A DNA stretch of 64,000 nucleotides from Photobacterium kishitanii (lineage in GTDB: Bacteria > Pseudomonadota > Gammaproteobacteria > Enterobacterales > Vibrionaceae), in contig NZ_PYON01000014.1 in the NCBI RefSeq assembly GCF_003026355.1, positions 1 through 64,000 on the forward strand. Reading direction: 5' to 3'. Below are positions 21,458 through 31,008 of this stretch, piece after piece. A model generated the notes under the pieces. The model was not told the origin of the DNA, made no database searches, and was given only the letters and a program-made list of their open reading frames with translations. A program made the position numbers and the translations under genes. The stretch's first letter is position 1. Every line of letters begins with the position of its first letter.

Positions 21458-21470
21458 TATCGCTGCGATA
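21458..21470. promoter_or_regulatory. LysR-type operator (T-N11-A dyad)
   Basis: TATCGC-T-GCGATA is a perfect 13-bp palindrome of the T-N11-A form, centred 23 bp upstream of the LysR start and about 100 bp upstream of the divergent MFS gene. Confidence 0.6.
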
Positions 21471-21567
21471 TTATTTATATATTTTCATTATTATGTAGCT
21501 ACTGCTATCGTCTTGTCACGCAATGTTTAGTGTCTAAAAATAATAATTGCTCCCCTTTTAGCTAAGC

Positions 21568-22791
21568 ATGAATCTTTTTAATGGTGAAATCATGATAGAA
21601 ATAAACACATCAGCCTATAAGAAAACCAGTTTTGCATTGGCATTAGGGTCATTTATCGTTTTTTGTAATTTGTATTTATTTCAGCCGATGTTGCCACTGA
21701 TGGCGACAGAGTTTGCTGTTTCTGCGACTCAAATTAATTGGGTATTAGCGGCGACAACATTAATGCTCGCGTTATGTTTAATTCCATGGGCTATTGCATC
21801 AGAGATAGTAGGGCGCCGATTAATCATGGTGATCAGTTTATGTTTGATGCCCATTGTCGGCATTGCGATGGTTTTCACTCAGGATTTGTTGACCTTAACT
21901 CTAGCACGAGCGGTTATGGGGATTTCTGTTGCAGGTTACGTTGCTGTCGCTGTGGCATATATGGCAGAGGAATTTAGCCACACTGCATTAATGTTAGCGG
22001 TGGGTAGCTATATTAGTGCTAATTCATTAGGAGGGATTGCTGGGCGATTATATGGTGGGATTATAGGAGAACAATTAGGCTGGCATTGGGCTGTGCTTGG
22101 TATGGCTATAATGAGTTTAATTGGTGCTGTTGTGGTGATTAAATTACTCCCACCACAGCAACACTTTATTCGTCATAACCATCAACTGCGAGTACATGCT
22201 AGCCAGTTATACGCGCATCTAAAACAACCAGTATTATGGTTAGCAATGCTAATTGGTGGATTGAATTTTGCTCTATTTATTAATCTTTATTCAGTAACTG
22301 GTTTTAGATTAGTTGCCGCGCCGTTTAATTTACCGTTAAGTTGGGCATCATTAATTTTCCTTTGTTATTTGAGTGGTACCATAACATCCCGTTTAAGTGG
22401 ACGTTGGGTAAGTAAGTTTAATCCAATATCAGGTATGATTTTAGGCGGTGTTTTAAGTCTTGTGGGAATGTGGTTAGGGTTAATTGAATCACGCATTGCT
22501 ATTTTAATAAGTTTATTATTATTGAGTTCAGGGGCATTTTTCACTCATTCATTAGCGTATGCATGGGTGAGCCAACATGCCAAAGTCGCTAAAGCTACCG
22601 CAACAGCGCTCTATTTAGTTCATTATTATGTTGGCGGTAGTTTAGGTGGTTTCTTCTTAATTTATTGTTGGCAGCATGGCGGTTGGGATACTGTAGTGGC
22701 AGGAGGAACAGCGTTATATTTGATTATGTTTATATTGTGCGGGTTCCTAATTAAATCGGCTAAGCAACAGCCTATTTTACAACCGAATTAA
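21568..22791 (+). CDS. MFS transporter, YnfM-like
   Basis: This 407-residue inner-membrane carrier has 12 predicted helices. The N-terminal half resembles YnfM-type drug/solute efflux proteins (NLYLFQPMLPLMATEFAVS) and has the loop 2-3 motif EIVGRRLIM. A YnfM-like transporter divergent from a LysR gene is a common arrangement, which suggests substrate-induced efflux. The substrate is unknown. ATG codons at 21568 and 21592 are both possible and neither has a strong ribosome site; I keep the longer frame. It converges with the gene at 22877. Confidence 0.85.
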   Translation: MNLFNGEIMIEINTSAYKKTSFALALGSFIVFCNLYLFQPMLPLMATEFAVSATQINWVLAATTLMLALCLIPWAIASEIVGRRLIMVISLCLMPIVGIAMVFTQDLLTLTLARAVMGISVAGYVAVAVAYMAEEFSHTALMLAVGSYISANSLGGIAGRLYGGIIGEQLGWHWAVLGMAIMSLIGAVVVIKLLPPQQHFIRHNHQLRVHASQLYAHLKQPVLWLAMLIGGLNFALFINLYSVTGFRLVAAPFNLPLSWASLIFLCYLSGTITSRLSGRWVSKFNPISGMILGGVLSLVGMWLGLIESRIAILISLLLLSSGAFFTHSLAYAWVSQHAKVAKATATALYLVHYYVGGSLGGFFLIYCWQHGGWDTVVAGGTALYLIMFILCGFLIKSAKQQPILQPN

Positions 22792-22876
22792 GTCAATAAT
22801 CGTTATTTAACAATGGTGTTAGTTTTATAATAGTAAAGCGATAAAGTAACAGCATTGTTATATTGAGTTAAAATGG

Positions 22877-23293
22877 TTAATCGATCGCAATGGTTAATGT
22901 GTAATGACTACTTTCGCCGCGACGAGCAAAAGCACGATATTGACCGATACGGATACTGTATTTACCAGTATAAGGTAATATATATTCACCATTATCATTG
23001 ATATCAGCAGAAAAAGGGTTTAGATCAGCGATACGCTCAAGTTTTGAGTTTAATAGAATCACCCATAGCTTAGTGCTTTTAGTGTCTAGTGTGATTTTTA
23101 AATGTTGGTCTTTTTTTGCATAAAAAACATAATTATTGACATCATAGTTAGCAGCTGTTGCTGTATATTGACCACTGCTAGTGTCAGTTTTAAAGTGAAC
23201 AGTTTCATTGCTATCTGCAGCGATTGCCATGAAAGAGCAACTACTTAAAATTAGTGCGGCAAAAAGTAACCCTAGTGGTTTTATATATAACAT
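22877..23293 (-). CDS. PliG-like inhibitor of g-type lysozyme
   Basis: The 138-residue exported protein is similar in outline to E. coli YcgK/PliG, a periplasmic inhibitor of goose-type lysozyme. Shared features are the blocks SGQYTATAANYD, YVFYAKKDQHLKI and NGEYILPYTGKYSIRIGQYR and the overall PPC-like beta fold. The signal sequence has a plausible lipobox (LSSC, Cys19), so it may be a lipoprotein, or it may be cut after AIA and released. I chose the ATG at 23293; the longer frame would use a TTG. Such a protein would protect against host or rival g-type lysozyme. Confidence 0.72.
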   Translation of the reverse strand: MLYIKPLGLLFAALILSSCSFMAIAADSNETVHFKTDTSSGQYTATAANYDVNNYVFYAKKDQHLKITLDTKSTKLWVILLNSKLERIADLNPFSADINDNGEYILPYTGKYSIRIGQYRAFARRGESSHYTLTIAID

Positions 23294-23345
23294 AATGCGA
23301 CGACTCAAATTTTAGATAAACCGATTTTGCTAGCTATTGAGCAAG

Positions 23346-23390
23346 TTAAAAGTACGCAATATTTAATCGGGTGAAATACTGCGTACTTTA
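23346..23390 (-). terminator. Terminator of glpABC
   Basis: A 16-bp stem with one mismatch (AAAGTACGCA... / ...TGCGTACTTT) lies about 40 bp downstream of the glpC stop. A T-run follows on the minus strand. Confidence 0.8.
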
Positions 23391-23429
23391 ATTAGTATTA
23401 TCAAAAAGAGCGGATTGGTAAAGCTGTGT

Positions 23430-24638
23430 TTAGTCAGCTAATGCCATTGCCAGTAAACTTACTGGGTGAATCGTTGTTAAATCAGCGTTTTCTTCAATTT
23501 GCCATTTACACGTTTCACAATCAGTTATCGCATAATCTGCTTTGGCATGGCGTATTTTTTGAAATAAGTCCTCACCAATCTTCATTGAAGTATCATAATT
23601 TTCAGTTTTAAAGCCATAAGTACCCGCTAAGCCACAACACTGGCTATCTAATACTTCTAGTTCTAAGCCTGGGATCATTTTGAGTAATTCAATGGTATAC
23701 AAACTTCCTCCCGTACGCTCAAGATGACAAGGAGTATGGTAGACCACTTTTTTATTAAGAGGCTTGAGTTTAGGGGTATTACCATTCATAAAAGTTTTGA
23801 GTAAAAAACGGGTGACATATTCGATTTTATCGGCAACTTTGGCATTATCAACTTTTAAAACATGAGGATATTCTTCACGTAAAGTAAACGCGCATGTTGA
23901 AGAGGTTGATACAATAGTTGAATTATATTGCTCAATAACCGCTTCAAAATTTTGAGTATTGAGTAATGCGTTTTTCTTAGCTTTATCAAAGAAACCATTA
24001 GCAATTAGCGGTACACCGCAGCATTTTTCTTTTTTAAGTAATTGCACTCCAATATTCATTGCATTCATGACTTTGATGAAATCTTTACCTAATTGTGGAT
24101 GGTTATAATTAACATAGCAGCCATGGAAGTAATGCACTTGTTGCGGATATTTAGTTTGTTGTTGGCAGTGTTTTTTATACCATTGGCGGAAAGTACCGTG
24201 AGAATATTTAGGTAAACTTTTATGATCATGGACACCAATGGTCTTATGCATGATTTTTTTAACGGGTTTCATGCTTGTTACTGCGTTTACAATTGGAGCA
24301 AAAGGCGTCGCGACAGTCCCCATTAAATCAGTATGGCTTAATACAAAGTCACGAATTGTTTTAATATTAATGTCGTGTTTAGCATGCTTACTGCGCGCAA
24401 CAGCAATCATATCACCAATTTTCACTCCTGAAGGGCAAGCGGTTTCGCAGCGTTTGCAGTTAGTGCAGAGCTTGAGCATATCATCATAAAATTCGGCACT
24501 TTTAATCCGTAAGCGTTCGCCATCAGGGCCGCATTGTTTTGGGCCAGGGTAATTAGGGTTTGCTTTAGCAACAGGGCAATAAACGGTACATACGGTGCAT
24601 TTAATGCATTGGTCAAAACTGGTATCTTGCTTGAGCAT
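23430..24638 (-). CDS. glpC: Anaerobic glycerol-3-phosphate dehydrogenase subunit C
   Basis: GlpC is the iron-sulfur, membrane-docking subunit that passes electrons from GlpAB to the quinone pool. The 402-residue product has two 4Fe-4S motifs: Cys11/14/17/21 (CIKCTVCTVYCP) and Cys58/61/64/68 (CTNCKRCETACP). It also has two CCG domains (HGCYVNYN...KEKCCGVP and HTPCHLE...DSQCCGLAG). Its ATG overlaps the glpB stop by one base (TAATG), which indicates translational coupling. It is the last gene of glpABC and is followed by a strong hairpin. Confidence 0.96.
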   Translation of the reverse strand: MLKQDTSFDQCIKCTVCTVYCPVAKANPNYPGPKQCGPDGERLRIKSAEFYDDMLKLCTNCKRCETACPSGVKIGDMIAVARSKHAKHDINIKTIRDFVLSHTDLMGTVATPFAPIVNAVTSMKPVKKIMHKTIGVHDHKSLPKYSHGTFRQWYKKHCQQQTKYPQQVHYFHGCYVNYNHPQLGKDFIKVMNAMNIGVQLLKKEKCCGVPLIANGFFDKAKKNALLNTQNFEAVIEQYNSTIVSTSSTCAFTLREEYPHVLKVDNAKVADKIEYVTRFLLKTFMNGNTPKLKPLNKKVVYHTPCHLERTGGSLYTIELLKMIPGLELEVLDSQCCGLAGTYGFKTENYDTSMKIGEDLFQKIRHAKADYAITDCETCKWQIEENADLTTIHPVSLLAMALAD

Positions 24639-25981
24639 TAGATATTGCCCTCTGCTAATGATGGAAAAATAGCGCTTGATGCGTAGTTATCGCGTAATGC
24701 GATCATTGATTGTGCAGCGTGATAACCAGTACTGATAGCAACGCCACTGCCACTACCTTCAAAAATAGGATTGTAATGCGCTAAAATAGCCCCTGCACAA
24801 TAGAGGTTAGTGATGGTGTTGCCGTTAAGGCTTGGTTGCAAGTGTTGATTGGTTTCAACGCCCATGGCTAAGAATTGATGTGGTTGTTCACTAAAAAATT
24901 GTGATTGATACCAATGCTGGTGGTTAGTTGATATTAATGGCGCGATATCTAATCCAAAAATAGCCTCTTCAATATGGTGACGTTCAGCATGTAGGCCTCG
25001 ACTAAAGAAGCTGCCACTGGCAAGTAAATAATTATTAGCCATTAATGGCATGTCGCCGTGATGACGAGTAAAAATACGTTGGAGTTGATTATTTTCAAAC
25101 TCACCATGAGTCACTTCATCGCCCGCAAGAATCAGTCCACCTAACGATTTATAATAGCTTTTCATCGCATCTTCTAAACGTATGCCGAGTAATGATGGTG
25201 GCATTGTTGGAATTTCACATAATTGGTAGCCAGTTAATTGTTCTAATTTTTTAATGACTTTGATACCAGTGCCGTTACCAAATACCGCTGGCAGTACCAC
25301 CAAATCGGTTTCTCCAATGGCATTTTTCATTGCTGATGCGAAACGTTGCAGTTTGTTGTCATCAGCTAATACACGGGAAATATCAATTGAGCGATATTCA
25401 CATGGGTTACGTTGCATTAATTCAACGTTAGGTAATGCAACCGTAGCGGTTGTGATTTCAACATTGGCAAACTGAGGTAATAAACGTAAATTATCAGCAG
25501 CTAATTGCGGTTGAAAATCACGAAATCCATCAATGGTTACTAATGCTATTTTATGTAATGCTTTAGCGGGTTCAAACATTGGAAAAGGGTGGACGGTTGA
25601 TTGTGATAACCAGGTGGCCTTAAATGTTCCCATTGGTGTAATACGTAAATGATTACAGCCATCAGGTTGATGGTGTAGTTCAATGCCAATATTTTTCATT
25701 GTTTGTTGATACCAATCAATAGCTTGATGAGTAACATCAACACCTAATTTACTATAAGGATGACCGGGGGATTGATTGGCTAAAGTCTCAAATTCATTAA
25801 AAGGGTAATGGGTTACAGCACCTGTAGGTAAACGGCTTAACACATCAATTGAGCCCGAAGAGAAATGGAGCGCACTTTGACCTGCGGCAATAACGGCTGT
25901 TTTAAGTCCAGCTTGGGCGCAACGAATAGCACACGTTAAACCTGCAACACCACCACCAATAATTATATTATCAAATTTCAT
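24638..25981 (-). CDS. glpB: Anaerobic glycerol-3-phosphate dehydrogenase subunit B
   Basis: GlpB is the FMN/FAD-type flavoprotein subunit of the anaerobic enzyme. The 447-residue product begins with an FAD-binding Rossmann motif ([19 protein letters not shown]) and carries GlpB blocks such as [15 protein letters not shown] near the C-terminus. Start and stop each overlap the neighbouring gene by one base (TAATG), so glpA, glpB and glpC should be made in step. The length matches the family (about 420-450). Confidence 0.95.
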   Translation of the reverse strand: MKFDNIIIGGGVAGLTCAIRCAQAGLKTAVIAAGQSALHFSSGSIDVLSRLPTGAVTHYPFNEFETLANQSPGHPYSKLGVDVTHQAIDWYQQTMKNIGIELHHQPDGCNHLRITPMGTFKATWLSQSTVHPFPMFEPAKALHKIALVTIDGFRDFQPQLAADNLRLLPQFANVEITTATVALPNVELMQRNPCEYRSIDISRVLADDNKLQRFASAMKNAIGETDLVVLPAVFGNGTGIKVIKKLEQLTGYQLCEIPTMPPSLLGIRLEDAMKSYYKSLGGLILAGDEVTHGEFENNQLQRIFTRHHGDMPLMANNYLLASGSFFSRGLHAERHHIEEAIFGLDIAPLISTNHQHWYQSQFFSEQPHQFLAMGVETNQHLQPSLNGNTITNLYCAGAILAHYNPIFEGSGSGVAISTGYHAAQSMIALRDNYASSAIFPSLAEGNI

Positions 25982-27633
25982 TATTTTTCCTCGCAGCTTG
26001 GATTGATAGCAGTGGTAGATGTTGGTGCTGGTGGAATATCACTTACGCCAAATAGCCCCTCATAGATCCAATAAGAAAACTCGCCTTCACGTAGCGCATC
26101 ACCCCAAAATACGGGTTTAATGCCTTTCCAACGTTCTTCAAGAAAATCACTAAGAATATGACTCGCACAGTTACCATCAGTGTTGCCATATTCAGCAAAT
26201 AAACCGGCAGCACGATAAGAACAGAGTTCACCTTGGCAAGGTCCCATTCCTACACGAGTACGACGCCGTAAATCGACTAAGTTATGGACATCCAATTGCT
26301 TGATCGCATATTCAACTTCGCCACAAGTTACCATTTCACATTCACAAATAATCGCTTGGCTTTTTTTGCTGTCAGTTAAAAATTGTTGAGCGCGTTCACC
26401 ATGTCGATAATAAGCCGATTGATAGACAGGCTTGGCTAAACTGGCTGTGTGTTTAATTGCTTTTGGTTGTTCAGATCCTGGTAGTGGTTGCTGGTGGGTA
26501 ATGCAAGGATTGGTATTACCGAGTTTTTTTGCAACAAGATCGGTGGCCCACTCCGCCATCATGCGGTATGTCATTAACTTACCGCCGGTGATAGTAATAA
26601 ATCCGTCCATACTATCGCGTTCAGCGTGATCGAGTAGCACGATGCCACGGCTAATATTACGGCCGCTAGTATCACCATCGACAGCGACTAATGGCCTAAC
26701 GCCAGCATAAGCACGTAATACGCGTGTGTTTGCCATAATTGGCGCAAGTTTGGCGCCTTCTTTTAATAAAATATCAATTTCTTTGCTGGTGACATGGAGA
26801 TCGTCAATATCTTTATAATCAATGCGTTCAGAGGTCGTACCGATCAGTGAAATAGTGTCACCAGGTACTAAAATATCCGCATCAGAAGGTTTTCGACAGC
26901 GGTTGATCACTAAGTTATTAATTCGGTAATCCAAGATCAATAATGATCCTTTAGCGGGGAACATAGTGATATTAAGATCGCCGTAGTGACATATTTGTTG
27001 TCCCCAGATCCCTGCAGCATTAATAACTTGCTGTGCTCGAATCTCAAAGTGGGTATTAGTTTTTAAGTTTAAGCATTTAACCCCTTTTACAGTGCCGTTT
27101 TCTTGAATAAGGGCCGTCACAAAAGTGTGATTAAAAAGTTGTGCGCCGTGTTCGATAGCATCAAGTGCATTAGAAGAGGCAAGGCGAAAAGGATCGATAG
27201 TACCGTCGGGCACTTTTACTGCACCAATTAACTGTGGGTTACAGTTAGGTTCTAATCGTAGGGCTTGTTGGGGGGTTAATTGCTCAACGTCAATATCAGC
27301 CCCTTGGCAAGCACCAATGAATTGTTGTTGAAATTGGAGATCGTCATCGGGTAGAGAAATAAACAGTCCCTGCGTGTCTTCAACACAGTGGCGAGCAATA
27401 TTTTTAAGAATACGATTTTCAATAATGCATTCTTTGGCTGATTCTGGATCAGTAACGGCATAACGAGCACCAGAATGAAGCAAGCCATGATTACGACCAG
27501 TTGTACCAGAGGCTAAATCGTCTTTTTCAATTAAGATGCATTTTATGCCACGCAGGGCACAATCACGCATTATACCTGTACCTGTTGCGCCACCACCGAT
27601 GATCACAACCTCTGTTTCTAACCAAGTCGTCAT
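25981..27633 (-). CDS. glpA: Anaerobic glycerol-3-phosphate dehydrogenase subunit A
   Basis: GlpA is the catalytic FAD subunit that oxidises sn-glycerol-3-phosphate to dihydroxyacetone phosphate under anaerobic conditions. The 550-residue product has the N-terminal dinucleotide fold ([20 protein letters not shown]), the GlpA/GlpD signature [17 protein letters not shown], and a C-terminal BFD-like 2Fe-2S domain with [10 protein letters not shown] and [10 protein letters not shown]. It is first in glpABC. Candidate GlpR half-sites overlap the start codon and lie about 95-130 bp upstream. Confidence 0.96.
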   Translation of the reverse strand: MTTWLETEVVIIGGGATGTGIMRDCALRGIKCILIEKDDLASGTTGRNHGLLHSGARYAVTDPESAKECIIENRILKNIARHCVEDTQGLFISLPDDDLQFQQQFIGACQGADIDVEQLTPQQALRLEPNCNPQLIGAVKVPDGTIDPFRLASSNALDAIEHGAQLFNHTFVTALIQENGTVKGVKCLNLKTNTHFEIRAQQVINAAGIWGQQICHYGDLNITMFPAKGSLLILDYRINNLVINRCRKPSDADILVPGDTISLIGTTSERIDYKDIDDLHVTSKEIDILLKEGAKLAPIMANTRVLRAYAGVRPLVAVDGDTSGRNISRGIVLLDHAERDSMDGFITITGGKLMTYRMMAEWATDLVAKKLGNTNPCITHQQPLPGSEQPKAIKHTASLAKPVYQSAYYRHGERAQQFLTDSKKSQAIICECEMVTCGEVEYAIKQLDVHNLVDLRRRTRVGMGPCQGELCSYRAAGLFAEYGNTDGNCASHILSDFLEERWKGIKPVFWGDALREGEFSYWIYEGLFGVSDIPPAPTSTTAINPSCEEK

Positions 27634-27686
27634 GTTCGTTTCGCTTATCGTTATTGATTACAGTATTAGCGCTTCTAACGCCCACT

Positions 27687-27692
27687 ATTATA
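27687..27692 (-). promoter_or_regulatory. Candidate -10 element of the glpABC promoter
   Basis: TATAAT on the minus strand would place the transcription start about 47 bases before the glpA ATG. No good -35 hexamer is visible at 16-18 bp, which would fit a promoter that needs an activator such as FNR or CRP. Confidence 0.4.
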
Positions 27693-27725
27693 GTAGGGTT
27701 AATATGCCACTAAATTAGACTATAT

Positions 27726-27763
27726 TTGTTGAGCGAACGCACATAAATGAGCGAACGAACATT
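27726..27763. promoter_or_regulatory. Candidate GlpR operators (tandem half-sites)
   Basis: GAGCGAACG-N-ACAT occurs twice with an 18-bp period (731 and 749 in the 27 kb block). The right half CGAACATT matches the GlpR half-site CGAACAT. A further CGAACAT overlaps the glpA start codon on the minus strand (27631-27638). The left halves are poor matches, so this rests on position and half-sites. Confidence 0.45.
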
Positions 27764-27882
27764 TTTGACGTTCATTTTGGTTCATAACAAGATGGTCTTG
27801 ATAATATTAAGTCGGTTAATCATGTTAAAGAGTGATTAATTGTAATATAGAGGGGCAAATTCGCATCTTGACGTGACTTGAG

Positions 27883-27888
27883 TATAAT
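27883..27888 (+). promoter_or_regulatory. Candidate -10 element for the membrane protein at 27908
   Basis: TATAAT with an upstream TG lies 20 bp before the ATG at 27908. It would exclude the TTG at 27878 as a start codon. Confidence 0.35.
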
Positions 27889-27907
27889 TGTGCTCCCTTT
27901 ATTTTTT

Positions 27908-28588
27908 ATGATGCATATTATGATCGGCTATCTCGCATTTTTAATTCCAGCACTACTTGGTGCGCAATGTATTCTGACTTTAGTACTCACCAAAGGGGAG
28001 ATTTGCCCTGGTCAACGAGGTCGAGTACATAAGATGCTACCAGTATTGCTTGTTGGGTGGCTGCTAGCTGCGATCAGCCAAGTTTGGGCGGTGCTTCCTT
28101 TACTGAGTTTGCTGTTTTTTACTGTTAAAGTGAAAACCAGTAAAACTCGAGATTCAGGACCTCTAATAGTACTTTATGGTGCTAATTTATTAGGTTTGAT
28201 TTGTTGGATTATGTTATTGCCGATGATGGACATGCCTGAAGTGTTGTTGAGCTTAGTGGCAATGGCACTGTATGGTGGTTTACTTGCTCATGTTCTATTA
28301 ACTTTTTCACGGACTCGGTTACAGGCTTTTCACCGCATTTTACCGTTTGTTGGCTTTATCAGTGCAATTGTTTCGGTACTATTATTAGTATGGAAAATTA
28401 TTTTCATGGGTGAGGCGGCGACAGCACCTTACACCGTAGAAATTGTTATTTCGTTATTGTGTTTAGTCGTTGCAATGTTGGTATGGTCAGGGCATATTTT
28501 ATTACATAAAACGGTAAATAAATGGCAGTTATTAGCGGCTGCAGCGTTACTAACATTTTCTGCCGTAATGCAATTGACCTTATTTTAA
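27908..28588 (+). CDS. Multi-pass membrane protein, function unknown
   Basis: The product of about 226 residues is almost entirely hydrophobic, with around seven predicted helices separated by short basic loops (KTSKTRDSG, SRTRLQAFHR). No catalytic or transport motif is evident and I do not recognise the family. I start it at the ATG at 27908. The TTG at 27878 lies upstream of a promoter-like TATAAT. Neither ATG 27908, 27911 nor 27920 has a Shine-Dalgarno, so the start is uncertain. It is divergent from glpA and followed by its own terminator. Confidence 0.6.
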   Translation: MMHIMIGYLAFLIPALLGAQCILTLVLTKGEICPGQRGRVHKMLPVLLVGWLLAAISQVWAVLPLLSLLFFTVKVKTSKTRDSGPLIVLYGANLLGLICWIMLLPMMDMPEVLLSLVAMALYGGLLAHVLLTFSRTRLQAFHRILPFVGFISAIVSVLLLVWKIIFMGEAATAPYTVEIVISLLCLVVAMLVWSGHILLHKTVNKWQLLAAAALLTFSAVMQLTLF

Positions 28589-28610
28589 GTCATTAGCTTA
28601 GATATTAGTT

Positions 28611-28643
28611 AGCCTTTATCTTGTTTGAGATAAAGGCTTTTTT
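28611..28643 (+). terminator. Terminator of the membrane protein gene
   Basis: A perfect 11-bp stem AGCCTTTATCT / AGATAAAGGCT with a 6-base loop is followed by six T. Confidence 0.9.
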
Positions 28644-28744
28644 ATATCTGAAAATTACTAACAGGAGAACTAATAACATATCGTCTATGCTTAATGAGTT
28701 ACGTACACTAATGACTGTGATCATTGAATAGTAAGGGGGAAATA

Positions 28745-28933
28745 ATGGAAATTAATAACTTACTTGGTATGGATACCCATATTGTGATTGGTATCGTTAA
28801 TGAGCGTTTGCGATTAGAGTGTAACTCTATGGCAGAGTTAGCATCTCGGTATGAATTAAGTGAAACTGAACTGACCACAAAACTGGCTCAGCAAGGTTAT
28901 TATTACGATCCATTAAATAATCAGTTTAAGTAA
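28745..28933 (+). CDS. DUF4250 domain protein
   Basis: The 62-residue protein matches the outline of DUF4250: an N-terminal aliphatic helix followed by IVNERLRLECNSMAELASRYELSE, TELTTKLAQQGYYYD and a terminal NNQFK. It is probably a small cytosolic helix-turn-helix-like domain of unknown role. The ATG at 28745 has AAGGGGG 7-8 bases upstream, so the longer frame from 28724 is rejected. It stands alone between a terminator and an AT-rich gap. Confidence 0.78.
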   Translation: MEINNLLGMDTHIVIGIVNERLRLECNSMAELASRYELSETELTTKLAQQGYYYDPLNNQFK

Positions 28934-29148
28934 CAAATATTTTTAATATAAAGTTTTGTATTTATCTACAAGCTTTATATTAATTGTTAATCTTTTATTT
29001 TCTTATATATAAAAAGTGTATTGGTATTAGTTATTATTTGAATATAGTATTCATTCCCTATTTATAATAATAGGTAAAAAGTTTTCTGTAAGGGTTTTAT
29101 ATTTAATACTAACAAAAACATTTTATTAATATAATTAAAGGGATTGAT

Positions 29149-30153
29149 ATGAAAAAGATATTGTTAGTAACAAGTATTGCAACTGGAATTATATTAGAGT
29201 TATCCAGTTTTAATGTTTATGCTACCGAAAGTGAGATTGTTGGTATTTATAATGATGCTAATAATGATTATTATGCAGAGGCAATAGGTGCGGGGCTAAA
29301 AACACCGAATATATTAAAAAATACAATACGAGCTGGTATTAATCCCAATTCTGGGCTTCTAGATATGTATCCGGACCCGTTCGATACTTTTGTTACTCCC
29401 GTTGAAGTTATGTATTTTGAAGAAAATGATTGTCAAGGCGATGGATTTCTTGAAACAAATTGGTTTGATATTGAACCTAAAGATGGAGGTAGTGTTTTAA
29501 TTTCCAATATTGAAAATATTAATAAAAACGTATGGAAATATGATTATGATGCCCCAAGATATCGTTCTTTTAGTTACATGAAATCTATAGCAAGGATTGG
29601 TACAGATGGTAAGTTAAGTGCTTGTAATCCTTATTCTAGTAGTGACGATAGTGCTTTTATGGCAAGAACAAATAATAAACCTATAAATATTAAAAAAGAC
29701 GAAAAATATTCTTGGATTCGTTTTGAATATGTTGGCGATTGGGTGAGAGGTTTTGCTGATGCCATATTACCACTAACATTTATTAATAAGAACGGTCCAG
29801 TTGTTAATGAGGTTAAGAGATCTATATCACTTAATATCTCGGCTGATGGAAAGCTATCTAGTGCAACTATTATTAAAGGTGGAGGTTCTCAATTATATTA
29901 TAATGAAATCAAGGTAGAAAGAGTTGATCAAGGTATATATAGTGTAACATTGCCAAATCGTTTTTTACCAGCAGAAGGAGGAAAAAACGATATTCAATTA
30001 ACATGTTCTTCTAATAAGCCATCTATAGATAATGGTGGTAAAATGGGAATTAGTTGTTATAAATTAGATAATCAATCTATTATTCGTGTCGTATCTGATT
30101 GGAAAGCGAATTATCCATCTGATACTAAATTTTCATTAAATGTTAGTTGGTAA
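29149..30153 (+). CDS. Secreted protein, function unknown
   Basis: The 334-residue product has a clear signal peptide (MKKILLVTSIATGIILEL..., cleavage near VYA, residue 24). The mature part is rich in Asn, Asp, Tyr and Ser and looks beta-stranded. Four cysteines (NDCQG, SACNP, LTCSS, ISCYK) could form two disulfides in the periplasm or outside the cell. AAAGGG lies before the ATG. Gene and flanks look more AT-rich than neighbouring housekeeping genes, which may mean recent acquisition. I do not recognise the family. A fimbrial-adhesin-like or toxin-like exported protein is possible but unsupported. Confidence 0.7.
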   Translation: MKKILLVTSIATGIILELSSFNVYATESEIVGIYNDANNDYYAEAIGAGLKTPNILKNTIRAGINPNSGLLDMYPDPFDTFVTPVEVMYFEENDCQGDGFLETNWFDIEPKDGGSVLISNIENINKNVWKYDYDAPRYRSFSYMKSIARIGTDGKLSACNPYSSSDDSAFMARTNNKPINIKKDEKYSWIRFEYVGDWVRGFADAILPLTFINKNGPVVNEVKRSISLNISADGKLSSATIIKGGGSQLYYNEIKVERVDQGIYSVTLPNRFLPAEGGKNDIQLTCSSNKPSIDNGGKMGISCYKLDNQSIIRVVSDWKANYPSDTKFSLNVSW

Positions 30154-30180
30154 CACTCTTAATTATTTATTTGAATAAAA

Positions 30181-30232
30181 AAGCCGTTTACACAGATTTC
30201 TTTGTTATCGAAAGTGTGTAAACAGCTCTTAT
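30181..30232. terminator. Bidirectional terminator between convergent genes
   Basis: AGC-C-GTTTACACA / TGTGTAAAC-A-GCT forms a 13-bp stem with one mismatch. It has A-rich and T-rich flanks, 30 bp after the secreted protein and 20 bp after the META-domain gene. Confidence 0.75.
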
Positions 30233-30247
30233 TTTATTTGTAGGTGA

Positions 30248-30691
30248 TTATTCTGCTGCTGTTGCCGCAACATCACGTGCAAATGTTAAGGTATGGTTGG
30301 TGTTAGTCATTGTCATGGTATCACCTGAAATGCTGACTTTGTTCCACTCAGAAAGAGATTGTGAAAAGGTTTGTTCAATCTTCATTTCATTATCTGGGCA
30401 TAGCATCATCGTCATACCCATTTTTTCAATACGGAATTGACCGTCTTTTACTTCAGCTTGACCAAAGTAACGGTTACAACCAGCGTGACCATTTGCAGCA
30501 AGATCAGTAGCTAACTCTAGTGTTGGTGCTGGTTGAGAAAGATCTTGGTTATCAATTTTTACTAATGACCAACTACCATTAGCAAGCTCACTGCCTGTTA
30601 CTTGGTGTGGTGTTTGAGTGGTGATACCTGTAGTTGAACATGCAGCTAACATCATAGGAAGTACCAGTGCCGCTAATAGACGTTTTTTCAT
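30248..30691 (-). CDS. HslJ-like META-domain lipoprotein
   Basis: The 147-residue protein has a lipoprotein signal (MKKRLLAALVLPMMLAACS, lipobox LAAC) and a META/HslJ domain. Family blocks are GSWSLVKIDNQDL, GHAGCNRYFGQAEV and MGMTMMLCPDNEMKIEQTF, with a cysteine pair as in HslJ. HslJ is linked to heat shock and novobiocin resistance in E. coli; a role in envelope stress is inferred. I start at the ATG at 30691, preceded by AGGA. The longer frame adds 37 residues that precede the signal peptide. Confidence 0.85.
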   Translation of the reverse strand: MKKRLLAALVLPMMLAACSTTGITTQTPHQVTGSELANGSWSLVKIDNQDLSQPAPTLELATDLAANGHAGCNRYFGQAEVKDGQFRIEKMGMTMMLCPDNEMKIEQTFSQSLSEWNKVSISGDTMTMTNTNHTLTFARDVAATAAE

Positions 30692-31008
30692 TGTAGTTAT
30701 TCCTGAACAGTAATGTGAATATGTGAGCAAAAGTGCAAATATACTTCTTTGCTTAACGATGAAATTATCGTTTCTTTTTAAGGCATGTTCGTTAACGTCC
30801 ATGCTAGTGTTGTGAATATTGAATAAAAAATCAGTTTAACTCAATACTTGCTCGAAATAATTATACCTATTTATTATTCAATAATATGAATTTATTTGTT
30901 ACTAACAGTATATTTTTAATTTGTTTGCTTGCGAGTATTTGCTTTTTTACTAGCTACTTGAAAAAGGGCAACATGAGTTGCCCTTTTAGGTTGTTATAAC
31001 ATGACTAA
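30692..31008. other. Intergenic gap, 317 bp
   Basis: This gap holds the promoter region of the META-domain lipoprotein on its left and the mscS terminator on its right. A small hairpin AACGAT-GAAATT-ATCGTT at 30755-30772 followed by T-rich sequence has no upstream plus-strand gene. Nothing else is recognised. Confidence 0.5.
30961..30988 (-). terminator. Terminator of the MscS-family gene
   Basis: A perfect 11-bp stem AAAAGGGCAAC / GTTGCCCTTTT with an ATGA loop sits 20 bp past the stop codon, with T-runs on both sides. Confidence 0.9.
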
